Positions 45,787 through 57,200 of a DNA stretch of 64,000 bases are shown here, one piece after another. The notes under the pieces were generated by a model that was not told where the DNA came from, searched no databases, and was given only the letters and a program-made list of their open reading frames with translations. Numbering within the stretch: position 1 is the stretch's first letter; each line of letters begins with the position of its first letter. The translations under genes and the position numbers were made by a program. This stretch comes from Posidonia oceanica (taxonomy: Eukaryota; Streptophyta; Magnoliopsida; Alismatales; Posidoniaceae), in the NCBI GenBank assembly GCA_037176725.1, contig JAZBRS010000074.1:64980001-65044000 (forward strand), in the 5' to 3' direction.

Positions 45787-48544
45787 TGTAGACACCCTAT
45801 TTTGACAGGATTTTCAGTTGGGGAATTTTCGGAGATTTGTTCGTTGTGGCACAGCAAAGCCCATTTCAAAATCATCCAATTCCAAACCCAAAACCAATTC
45901 AAAACCACTCAAATCCATTTTACAAACATAACCTAAGCTTTAAACCAGCCCAAGCCCATTTGCAGCTCAGTTTACTGAACTGCACGTTTAGGCGCCGCAT
46001 GCACAAGCGACTGGACTTGGTCGCAACTCTAAGTGGCGACTGAGTTAGGTGCCACTGCAACCGGCGACTTTCTACAACTCAGAACCACCGCTCAAACTTC
46101 ACCGCCACTCACCGCCCGTCCCTTTCCGCACTTACTCGTCCACTCCTGGCCACCCACTAGCCGCCAAGTTGCACTAACTTCCCACTGCCGCACTTACTTC
46201 TCACCGGCCACTTGCCAGACACAGCTCCTTCCACCGCCTTCGCCAGCTGCCCGCCATCGACGATTTCGTCAGCCCGCACTTACCACCTATCCCTTTCCCA
46301 CTTATTTCAGTTGCAAACACTAGAGCAGAACCCACTCTCACGCCCCTCACTGTGCCTTCTTCCTTGCGCCAAAGGCCAGTCGTTTGAACAAAACCCCGCA
46401 TGGCCACCGCTTAAACCCATCACCGCATTCACTTCACACCCCCCACATTTGCAATTCGAGAGCTCCAAAGCAAATTCAATCCTCCCAGAGCTTTCCCCCA
46501 CCTTCCTTGTGCGATCCCGTGCTTCCCAGAGTGACCCTAAGCCTTCCTAAGCCCGCTGTTGCCTTTGAACCCATCGCCGGATTTCCTTCCACAAATTCCG
46601 ACCATCCCTCTTCGACGAGCCTCTGAGGTCGATTCCTCACCCTCATTGCATGTCTGAGGATCTGGGAACGTTCCCGGACTTCCACCTTTCATGGCCATAT
46701 TGGCCGCTAACCTCCTTGTGCCTTCAGTCGTGCCAACGGCTGAGGAGGTGCGGTAACGCCGACCATCCACCGGCAGAGGCGGGAAAGAGATGCTTGTCTC
46801 TTTTCTCAGTCCGCAAGCATTCCCTCACATTCCCCTCGATCCCTTGACGCTTCCTAGCCAGTTTGTCGGGTCATTGGCCGCTCACATGGCCGGCCTCCGG
46901 CAAGCCACGGTAGCGCAAAGAGGCGGAGGTGGGTGGAGTGCTACAGGCCATCGTTTTCCATACTGAATGTGTGGTTGGATTCGTGGGAACGTCGTTGATG
47001 TTTTTCGATCCTCCTTGGCCTTTTTCGCATCGCCTGGAGCAAGCAGTTCGCCGTTGAAGTCCGTCCATCGGAATGCCAGGTCAGGTGCCGCTCCTAGTGG
47101 CGACTGACCTGCAATTTCAGCTGCTGTCGGCCGATCTTTGGGCCGACGCTCCGGACGATCCATGCCACCATTTTGCTTGCTGTTTGTTTCTCTGTGATCG
47201 TGGTTTTTGATCTTTAATTTCGCATGCTTAGTTGTTAGTTTTGCATCGTGTGTGGAGCGGGATTTGGCTCCAAAGTCCGCTATTTGGTATGCTGAGTTGT
47301 AGAGGTGACGCCGATCCAAGCGACGACTAACCTACAACTTTAGCAGACCACCGGTCGGACTTTGAGCTGGTATTTCTCGTTGCCCAAGCCTCCATTTTGC
47401 ATGATTTTTGTTTCTTTGTCATCATGGTTGATTGCTCTGCATGTTTGCATCATTAGTTTTCAATCTTGCATGGCTTTGGGTGCTAGATTTGGCCTTTAAG
47501 TTTGGTCAGGACTGCCAGTTGAGCCGCCGCTCACTCCAGTGACTCGACTGTATTTTTCAGTAGCCCACTGGCCAGACTTTAGGCTGCCGTATCTCGTGAC
47601 CCATATTGGCCTTTTACAAAGTGATTGCATGGTTTTGATCGTGGATATGCCATGTGTGATCCTGCATGTTTGGTTTCTTATTTAGCTTAGTCCACATAGC
47701 ATGTTTTCTGTAGCAAAAGCTCCTGCTTACCAATACTGTGCATGGCCTTGTTGCCAGGGAGCCCGACGACTGGTTTGGGCGCCACTCACAGTGGCGACCA
47801 ACTCAGTTGCTACTCTCAGCGGTGACTTGGTTGCAGTCCAGGCAGTGGGCTTCGCCGCTCGCTTGCCGCCTCCTTACTTTGTTGATCAACTTGTTTTAAT
47901 GCCAGTTTTATCTCAGAGCATGCATCTTTATTGTTTTGTCGTCGATTTCAAGTTTTGCATGATTTCCATAGCCTTCCTTGGCGACTCCTTTGGCTTTACT
48001 TTTGCCTTTCTCGCTTGTTTATCGCCTGTTTGCAATGCTTTAACTTTATTTAATTGCTTTTAAACAAGTTTTCTAAGTTTTGCATGGTTTATTAATTGCA
48101 TCCTGCATACCGCCCTAGGGCGAATATAAACTGGCATTCATTTGCCAACATTTGCCACACAATTGCGGATCAGTTAAGAAAGGTCGATTCCCCGGGCGTG
48201 TCGGGGGTGCCTAACACCTTCCCCACACATAACAGGAGTCCTTACCTTTTCTCTGGACTGCAATGACCTTGTGTCACGCATTTGCATTGATTTTCGCATG
48301 CTTCTAAAATGCATAGGTTTTTCTTGCATGTTCTTTATACGGTTTTCCTAATTTTCCTGTTTTAATAAATCAGGTGGCGACTCTGTGTCTTTTCTTTATT
48401 TCTCTTTGGCTTTCGTCTCTGCTTTTCGGTGTTTTTGAGTCGAGTTTCCTTCCTCGGATTCACCGCATATAGTAACCTACTTTCGGTCAGTGCACGCGAG
48501 CTTTGGCATCGTGTATGGACGCACTGATTTTCAAGATTACTACA
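45787..48544 (+). repeat. Tat B 5' LTR
   Basis: It starts TGTAGACACCCTATTTTGAC and ends ATTACTACA, one base before the primer site. It contains GTCGCC/GGCGAC-type palindromes at 46007-46067, 47080-47105, 47300-47330 and 47781-47798. The last, GCCACTCACAGTGGCGAC, is identical to one in the R2 LTR (6700-6717). The 3' block GTGTCGGGGGTGCCTAACACC (about 48200) is shared with Tat A and R6. It is about 2.76 kb. Confidence 0.88.
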
Positions 48545-48545
48545 G

Positions 48546-48563
48546 TGGCGACTCCGCTGGGGA
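48546..48563 (+). promoter_or_regulatory. Tat B primer binding site (tRNA-Arg)
   Basis: TGGCGACTCCGCTGGGGA is complementary, with one mismatch, to the 3' end of plant tRNA-Arg(ACG). It lies one base after the LTR end, at the same position as in Tat A. Confidence 0.88.
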
Positions 48564-49720
48564 TACTAGACTCCGGCTTTCGTTTCCGCTCTTCCCCTTT
48601 CTGTGTGGCTTATTTCTTTGCTTAGCTTAGCACTTGTTGCCTTGTTTATTTACTTGCAGCATCATGCTTTATTCATTGCTTATCTCAGCATTTATCTGCT
48701 TATCTATTGCTTTAATTCATGCACTTTCTTTACTCTAGCATCTGATTGCCATGTTTGCATGATTTATTGCTTTAATCCATGCCTTTTGTCTGATGCTTGG
48801 GTTATTTCACACAAGTATGCCATGTCACCGCACTAATACACATGTCATGCTTGCATATGCCTTTTGATGTGCTAATTGTCTTTCATTTTCACTGATTATG
48901 ACCACAACATTAGCACATACCATGCGCATGCCTTTTGCAATGATGTGTGTTGCTTGCTTACCATGTTTGGGTGATTTTCTTCCCCTTTGTTGCACTAAGC
49001 CTAAGGACAATTAAAGACTGATTGCTTCCCCCATGGCTAACTAAAAATGGCAAGTAAAAATCAACTCTAGGAGCAACTAGAGACCTCAACACACCTGCAT
49101 TTCCTTTGAGTTAATAAAACGCGCAAGATAAAAAACTCTAAGCATTTGCATGAAGCATCATATAAGGCATGCATCTTCTCATCTGTGTCCACCTACCAGT
49201 CTGAGAAGGATAGTCCCGGCCTCTTGTTCCATTGCTTTGGCATGGCCCAAGTCAGCCGGTCTGTCCCCCCTTGTCAGGGGTCGTGTCGGTGCTAGTGGAG
49301 GGTACCACCCATGCTCCATGCTTTTGGCAAGGTCAAGGCCACCAACGCACCACCCCGTTACTACCTGAGCTCTGGCCAGGATTTAGACAGGGACCTACAT
49401 TTTCTGGCCTGAGTCGGTGACCCATACACCTGTAAGTGTCCGAAGTAGACTGGTGAGAGAGAGCATGCTAGACAGCATACATCTGCATGAATGCATTCAT
49501 ATCATACACCTGCTTTTGTTTGTTTTGTGCCTTGTCGAACAGGTCAGTGAGTGAGTTCCCTAGCAGGAGCTTGAGTTCTTTCTCTTACTAACGCCCTTGT
49601 TGCGACACCTATTCCCGACCATCCTCTGCCGAGCTACTCGCCTTCACGATAATAGCTCCTCGTAGGACTCGTTCTCTTACTTTTCGTCGCAACCCTGTTC
49701 TCACTCGCTCTCAGTCAGCG
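48564..49720 (+). other. Tat B leader
   Basis: This untranslated region is collinear with the Tat A leader. Shared phrases are TTGCTTAGCTTAGCA, ATGGCTAA-TAAAAATGGCAAG (about 49033) and the block 49195-49440. It ends at the gag ATG in AGTCAGCGATGGCCCAG. Confidence 0.75.
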
Positions 49721-51880
49721 ATGGCCCAGTTTGCTGGTGAGTCCTAGATTCTTGTTGCCTCGGAGGAGATTTCCTCTTTGCTCCCTCCGACTCTCGCTTC
49801 GACTCCCTCTGTGCCCCTTGTGACACCAGGGTTTCACCCTCTAGTGCTTGGGGCACCCCAGTTTGCTGCAGGGCATTGGCAGACCCACGCCCCACTGGAT
49901 CCGGTCACTGAGCCCATCTTGATGACCCCTACTCGCGCTCCGAAGGCACCTCTGACCCCTCTGTCTAAGGGCTATGTCGCTCTCGACATCCCTTCTGCTG
50001 CAGCTACCTTTGCCATAGATTCTCTATCTCCTAGACAGTCTGTGTCCCGACCTCTTGAATCTGGTCCCCCGCCGGTCCTGCAACTCAGTATACCCACTGA
50101 TGGGTCCCCTGATGAGCAGTATCAGCATCTGATGGAGACTGCTCAGAGACTGCAGGGCATGGCTCTATCTCTTCGCCCTTCCTTCGCTCCCGCTGCTCCC
50201 AAGGTTCCTCTGTAGCCTACTCCCGCCTTTTAGGCTTTCTCCTCTACACTCCCGCCTAGACCATCGCCCCAGTTTCTCACTGCTCCGGTGATGGGGGCAC
50301 AGCTTCTGCCTCCTGCATCTACACAACACTATACACAGCATGCACCTTCGCCACCTGGTGGCCAGTCCTTCAGGTTGGTTAGAGCACAGTACCCCACAGG
50401 CTCGCTACCTGGCACCGTGCCAGTGCAGCAACTGTTGCTCCCGCACTTTACATCACCCACTGCATTGCATCCTAGCTATCCTTACCCCATGCATCAATTT
50501 CCTACCCCAGCATGCATCCCAGCATACACTGCAACAATGCATGGATAAGACAGCCATCACGTCGCGCCACCAGGCAACGCGATGGTGGACCCAGAGGAGC
50601 ACCTCGGTGCGACCCAAACGGCGTATGTGGTCCCTGCCCCTGCTGTCCCATCACCTTCGGTAGCCAATCCATACCCCATCAATAACAGGATGGACGTTCT
50701 GGAGAATGCACTACGTCTAGTGCAGGGCGCTGACCACCAGTCCTACCAATTCCAGGACCTCTGCTACTTTCCAGAGGCGGTGCTCCCATCGAAATTCCGT
50801 ATCCCAGATTTTGATAAATACAATGGTAGAGGCTGCCCTGTCGCCCATCTGAAGGCATACTACGGAGATCTCGCTCAGCTTCAGGTTGACGAGAGGTTGC
50901 TGATCCGCTTGTTCTAGAAAAGTCTGACCGGCCCGACCCTCAAGTGGTTCACCTCGCTTGACATGGCCGCCATCAAGACGTGGAACAACCTTAGCCAGGC
51001 GTTCCTGGAGCAATACTCCTTCAACCTCGACTTGGTCCCAAAGCACACGGACCTAGTCGCAACCAAGCAGAATCCCAACGAGCCGTTCGGGGAGTACATC
51101 GGCCGCTGGCGCGCCCTTGCCTCACAAGTTTGAGATGGACCCTCTAACGAGGAGTCCCTCGAGATCGGTATCAGAGGTGTGCAGCCATCCACTAGGGCTC
51201 TGCTCAGCATTCAACCTATCACAACCTTTACAGCACTGATTCGGGCTGGCACCCGCGTAGAGAGTTTACTACGGAGTGGCAACTTCCCTGCACTCTCTGC
51301 GTTTGCCAAGCAGGCTACCATTAGCAACAACAACAGTAGCAGCACCACCAACAACAAGAACAGCGGTAGCAGCAGTAGCCGTCCTAGGAAAAAGGATTCA
51401 CCGAAGACCGCTGTTACATACGTCGACCCCTCGCCCATGCCTGTTCTTCTGTCGATTCAGCCTCCCCCGAATCAAGTACTATTTACACCAGCACCTAGGG
51501 CACCCCCCACTCCACAAATCACTACCACTGCCCAACCGGTCTATCCTACTGCATCGATCCGGCAAGGGCAACACCAAGGGCAGAGACGACATTTCAGAGA
51601 GCGGAGCCAATGCACTCCACCGGTGGAACCGTTGAGTGTCGTCCTCCCCAAGGTCGCACCATACCTGAGGTTTCCCGAGGTTCGCCTACCACCAATCCCA
51701 CTTCCACATTGGCATAAAGCGAATCTTTTCAGCGACTTCCATCGAGCCGTAGGGCACTTGACGGATAGTTGTTTCACTTTGCAGGACGTTGTTCAGGACC
51801 TGATCGAATCGAAAATGATTATGATCTACATGCACGAGGCATCCACTTCTGCACCTCCATCAACATCTGCCCCTGCCTTA
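49721..51880 (+). pseudogene. Tat B Gag, better preserved than A
   Basis: The start is ATG 49721 (MAQFAGES, then a stop at 49745). The Pro-rich region is open from 49778 to 50211, with stops at 50212, 50230 and 50548. The capsid at 50740-51130 reads PEAVLPSKFRIPDFDKYNGRG, HLKAYYGDLAQLQ, a TAG where Tat A has Gln (50917-50919), then KSLTGPTLKWFTSLDMA, QAFLEQYSFNLDLVPKH, NEPFGEYIGRWRALASQV, and a TGA (Arg codon, 51133). The Ser/Asn/Lys-rich nucleocapsid (51320-51400) and the zinc-like motif (FHRAVGHLTDSCFTL, about 51735-51780) follow. Confidence 0.86.
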
Positions 51881-53146
51881 GCATTAGCATCTCCCCATTC
51901 CAGCATCGTCCACCAGCCTCTGCCAGAGCATTCCAACCTGGGAGGCGCGGGGACCTCAGGAATCCACTCTCTCTTCCCTTCCGGGCCTGCCACGTCTGTG
52001 GTAGACCCCTCTGAGCTTATTCATGACATCTCTGAGCCCTTTCCCTTCTCCCTCTACCGTACGGCAGTTGCCGGCTCCGAGTCGGGGATTCATATGATCC
52101 AACCGCGCGCTAGGCCGGAGCGCTCTACCGCGCGACCTGCCATGCATCCTCAGGCTCAAGCCCCTGTTCACCTTCAGGCTAGACCTCAGACCCAAGCCCC
52201 TGCCTCCCTCTTAGGTAGACCCCAATTAGGACCCCCTGTCTGCCTACTAGCTAGGTCTCAACCAGGGCCCTCATCACCTTCTCAGTAGCATCAACCATCC
52301 CCCCATCGCCCAGTAAATACCCCTATAGCACCTCTTGTGCTCGCAGCACATGCTCCCGTAGTTATCAACCTAACCAGGGACACCCATTGCGTGCCCTACA
52401 ACTACGCCATGGAAACATGCACGGAAGTCATGCGATTGGAGAGGGTCTACAAGCCTACAGCACCAGTGTTTAGGCCTAGCTATCCAGTACCCGCTGTACC
52501 TCCACCAGCAGGCCAACCTGCAGCACCTCCACCATCAGGCCAATCCTCTGGTCCCACCGCAGTAGTGCCTACCACCAAAGCCACTTCCCCTACCACCAAA
52601 AAGAGCCAACCCAAGGCTGACATCACCTCCCAGCTTAAGAAGGTTAGGGCAGACATTTCCATTTGAGACCTCATACACACATCCTCTGAACACCGTGAGG
52701 TTTTCCTCTGCGTGTTCCAAGCTGCCCATGTGTCCCAAACCATTGAGCCTGCAGCCCTGGAAAGCATGGTAGGCATGATCGTGGAGCCCCAAGTCATCTC
52801 TTTCACGAGCGATGAGCTGCCTCCGGTGGGGATTAATCACAACCAACCCCTGTTTGTCACGGTGCAATTTGACAACTTCCGCATTCCCCTTTCGCTGATT
52901 GATAATGGTTCAGGCCTTAGCGTCTATCCCTTACGTACAGCAACCAGGCTCGGATTCAAAGCCGAGGATATCACTCCAGCTATAAAGGGAATGACAGCTT
53001 TTGATAACACCCACCATAACTCCTTAGGGATTTTGATTATTCCCCTCACCATTGGCCCGGTCGTATTCGATGTAGAATTTTACATTGTCAACTTGGAGCC
53101 CAATTTCAATCTTCTGCTTGGGCACCCTTGGCTGTACAAGCATTAG
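51881..53146 (+). pseudogene. Tat B linker and aspartic protease
   Basis: The Pro-rich linker runs to a stop at 52287 (Gln codon in Tat A), then a second frame to a TGG-to-TGA stop in ISIW (about 52664). Protease at 52850-53146 reads FRIPLSLIDNGSGLSVYPL, KGMTAFDNTHHNSLGIL, IVNLEPNFNLLLGHPWLYKH, then a TAG where Tat A keeps Gln. The protease itself is open and has the catalytic Asp. Confidence 0.86.
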
Positions 53147-53170
53147 GTCATCCCCTCGACCCTCCATCGC

Positions 53171-54235
53171 ATGATCAAGTTCCGCTGCGGCGACGATGTC
53201 ATCGTCGTCATGGCGGAAAACTTTGAGAATGAGCGGATCGAGGCAGTTTCTCCCGTCTCTTCACAGACTGTCCCCTTTGACCTTGAACTTTCAAATGCTT
53301 TATACCGCATTAACCGGTCTGAGCAGGTTAACTTTATTCCTGATCTTGAATGCGTCAACTCCTTGGCCATTCACAGTAACCCCTTCTGGATGGTTGAAAA
53401 CGTCTGTCACAGATGGGACTATGTCAAGGGAACGCCGCTCGGGCGATATGGCCAGGGGATCGCTGAGCCAATCGTCGCAGAGGAGCGAAGAGACTCCGAA
53501 GGTCTCGAATACGACCCACAGTCCAATGGAGATAGACGCATGCAACCAAAGAATCGGAGGATCACCATCCGTCGGGACCTCACTAACTTTACCAGTGCAG
53601 GTACCCTTGGTTCGAGCAGCAGTGAAGCCCCAGCACAGCAGGTGTCGTGCCCGAGCTCGCCACTGCCGATAGATGAGTGGGTCTGCATTGAGGACTACTA
53701 CTCGGATGAGGAGCAGTCTGGCACAGTTGATGCAGCCCGGACCAGCAGTGAGGTCCAGCTCAACGCGACAGCATCTCGGTCAGTTTGTCTGGCACTCTCC
53801 TCTACAGATACAATAGCAAAATTAGCAGGCCCTGTGGCACGATTTACAGTCTCTCCCCTTTCTGCAGTTTCACTAGCATCATGGAGAGCCACAGCAGCAG
53901 CTTTGGAGTCAAGAGCACGTCCTCAGGCACTGTTAGCCAATCTGCCCATGGCCGTAGTCGCATCAGCACAGCTGTCACCCATTCTGGAGGGTCAGTTAGT
54001 CAGTTCAGCCAGCAGCGTGACTCAACCCATTTCAGCAGTCGCATCACCAGTGACATAGGTGGCTCCATCAGTCATACAGCCTCCTGCCTCAGGACATCAA
54101 GCCTCGTGGTGGGCCCCCATGGCATCTCCGGCCGCACAACCACTATCACCAGCAGATGCAGGCTACTTGACGGCCGGCGCAACCGCCTGGTCATCGGCCC
54201 TCCAGAGGAGCACTTTTGCCTCCCCTCCAGCAACA
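53171..54235 (+). pseudogene. Tat B G-patch-like segment and linker, cut at R4
   Basis: The frame 53171-54058 is open: MIKFRCGDDVIVVMAENFE, RINRSEQVNFIPDLE, WDYVKGTPLGRYGQGIAEP, DEWVCIEDYYSDEE. It is collinear with Tat A 42050-42780 and ends in an Ala/Ser-rich linker. Homology to Tat stops at about 54235. Confidence 0.75.
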
Positions 54236-57200
54236 TAATAACTACCCAGATCCTGTGATGTGCGGCTACATGGCTCCAACTATAAACTTATGCACCAGAC
54301 TAGACTGCAAACCTTAAATGCATCTGCAACAAAACAAGGAAAACACGCGTGAGTGACACTATTGTCACCTAGTACGCACCTACCAAAAACCAGGCAGGAG
54401 AAAAGCACAAAAACTGAACAAGGCATATCTATCAGAGTAAGTAGGGAAATCTCTTTTTAATCATGCCTTTCTCTGAAAATCACTTTGCAACTAAAGGCAA
54501 GCCAAAACCCTAGCTAAGACTGTCACAAAACTATGACACACGCACATCGTGTTCAAAACCTGTCGAGTCGCCCTGGCCATAGGTGCTCGACCCAACCACA
54601 AGCAGCCATTAGGGGCCTCAGCCCTTTACCGTGCACTGCACTGCTGCAGCAGAACCACCCTGTGCAGGAGTTCACTGCCTCGGATTCATGAGTCACGAAC
54701 CCTCAAAGTCCACATCGAACAACAAACACACAGGGTACACCTAAAGGTGTCCTAACTACTGCGGTCACCTGGACCATGGGCCACCCTGAGGACTCTTTCA
54801 CCCCTAACCTGACCAGTATCTAGCTGGAACGACCTGGGAATTTCATTCCCAGCTTCAGGACACCGTGGGGACTCTTTCACCCCTAGCCCGTTCCAAAGCA
54901 TTTCTCAATTTCCCAGAAATCATTTGGAAATCATTATCATATTGCCAAAACATTTACAAAACCATTACACTATTTGGCAACTCCAAGAACTCAAAACCAT
55001 CTGGCAAGAAAACCACACAAATATGGCTCAGGGGTCACTTTCGGTAGACCAAAATTATTCGGTCTACCAAACCTAGACCAATGTCCACACCCAAACCCTG
55101 ATTCGGCATATCGGAAATGTCCAGTCGACCGAACAGCTTGCTATCCCAGTATACCGAAATGGGTCGGTCGACCGAACCAAACCCTGGGCTCACATCCTGG
55201 AGCAAAATCGGCATAATGAAACAGCTCGGTATACTGGAACTTGGGCACAAACGGCATACCAAAATAGTTCGGCATGCCAAACCTAACGATTCAGGAAAAC
55301 CTCAAAACAGGGCAATCAAAAATCGCCCAAAATGGGAACCTCAACGAGTCCCAACACAAGCTACGAGAAATTCCACAAAATACACCGAATGAAAGAACAC
55401 GAAGTGCTCTATCATTCAAAATAAAAATCACAATATTTCATCCATTGTAGCTCGAGAAATAAAATTCCAAAGACATAAAGCCCATTCGGCCAAACCGATG
55501 AATTTTCAACAAAATCCACTGTAAAATTCATCCAATAAATCCATAAGGCCATACAATCTCATTCATGCATTAAGAATTAGCTAATCAACCTATCATTAGG
55601 GATTTTGCATGAGATCTAAGAAGGAAAATGGAGTAGGACGCGTACGAGTCGCCGGCAAGCTTCTCCTACTATCTTCTTCCTTTTCCGGTTGCTGCCCTCT
55701 CGCACGCACGCTATCCTTCTCCTCCCACCAGTCCTTCTCCTCCAGCTTTCCTCTCTTGCCCTCCACCCTATGACTGGCCACCCATCTATTATCAGCCACT
55801 GCTGCCTGTTGACACCCCATTTTTTTCGATTTTTGTGGCTCTCTCTCTCTCTGGTGGCTTCACAACCCTAAACCTAAACCTTAAACCCAACTAAACCCTA
55901 AACCCTAGAGAAACCCTAGGTAAACCCTAAACCCTAGAAAAAAACCTAGCAAAAATCCTAGGAAAAACCTCCCAAAACCCTAGAAACCCTAGGTCACACA
56001 CTCACACAAAACCCCTTTCAAATCTAAGCCATTATTCTTCTTTCTCTCCTCATTATTCTTTTCTCTCTCCTCATTATTCTTTTCTCTCTCCTCCTTCTTT
56101 TCTTACTCCCTAGTGGGCCCAGCCGACTCTTGCTCCTCCTCACTTCTTCCCCTTCCTTCCTTCTATTTTTATTTTATTTTATTCCATTTTATTTGATTTT
56201 TAATTTCCTCTTTCCCTTTCTTTCCTCTTTCTTCTTTTTTTCTTTCTTTCTTTCTTTCTTTCTTTCCTATCTTCCCATTTCTTTTTTCTCCCCTTTTATT
56301 CCTCACCCAACACCAAAGCCCAATCCACCTCCCTTCCTTTCCCTTTTCCTTTATTTATTTTTCTTCTTCTTCCAAAGCCCACTCCATTTTCCTTCCCTTC
56401 CCTCTCCTTTTCCTCTTTTTTCCACAGGCCCAAGCCCACTGCCATCTCTCCCCCTCTTTCTTTTCTTTTCAACTTCCTCCCATAGCCAGCCCACTCCTCC
56501 AGCCCGTTTCCCTTCCTCCTTCTCCTTCTGTTTTTTCCTTCTTTCTTTTCCTTTCCCCAGCACACGATTCCCTCCTTTTCCCTCTACTTCAAAAGCCTGC
56601 ACTCACAAGCCTCACACAACACTCAACCAACACAGCAACACTCCATCACCTGCACTCACAAGCCTCTCACAAGTCTCAGCCACCACTCAACACTCCAACT
56701 CCTCCTACACTCCCCCTCCTCCTCACCAGACCACTCCACCCTCTGCCATTGCCAGCGGACCACCTACAAACAAGCCAGACCCATGCCCTGCCAGCCTCCT
56801 CACTTGAGTGGCCAAGCTAGAACAAAACCAACTCCATCTTCATCCTTGAAACCGAGGGGGGGAGGAAAAACACAAGAAAAAACACCCAGAGAGCACCCAC
56901 ACACTCACTCAGACCAGAGGGAGGGAGGAGAAGAGGAGAACGACCCCAGAAAACACCCATAACCCACACCCAGGAACACTTAGACATTCCCACGCAATTC
57001 CCACACCTCCAGAGCCTCTCCAACTCCCATAAATCACCCCAGAACCCATCTCCTCCACCACTGCCTCCTCCAGCCCAGAACGACCTCCACAGCTCCTAGA
57101 ACCCAACCAAACCTCTCCAGCCAACTCACCAGACAATCACCTTCCCAGGCCTACCAACACCTCAGCCTGACACCCCCTGTGGCCCCAGAAATCCACCACA

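Larger units (their letters stand above)
45787..54235 (+). mobile_element. Tat B: second Ty3 Tat-group element, 5' part only
   Basis: Its LTR (45787-48544), primer site (48546), leader, gag, protease and G-patch-like segment are collinear with Tat A. It ends at about 54235, where a Tekay LTR (R4) missing its own first 120 bases begins. Loss of pol is therefore due to a deletion or broken junction and not to a natural end. No RT, RNase H or integrase belonging to this element is present in the window. Confidence 0.87.

Noticed and set aside
55862..55990. Interstitial telomere or chromosome-end fusion
   Set aside because: The repeats are degenerate, short and lie at a fixed position inside an LTR that has clear ends and a target duplication.
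56130..56807. 225-codon frame
   Set aside because: It is Phe/Ser/Pro-rich, generated by T- and C-rich tracts of the R6 LTR.
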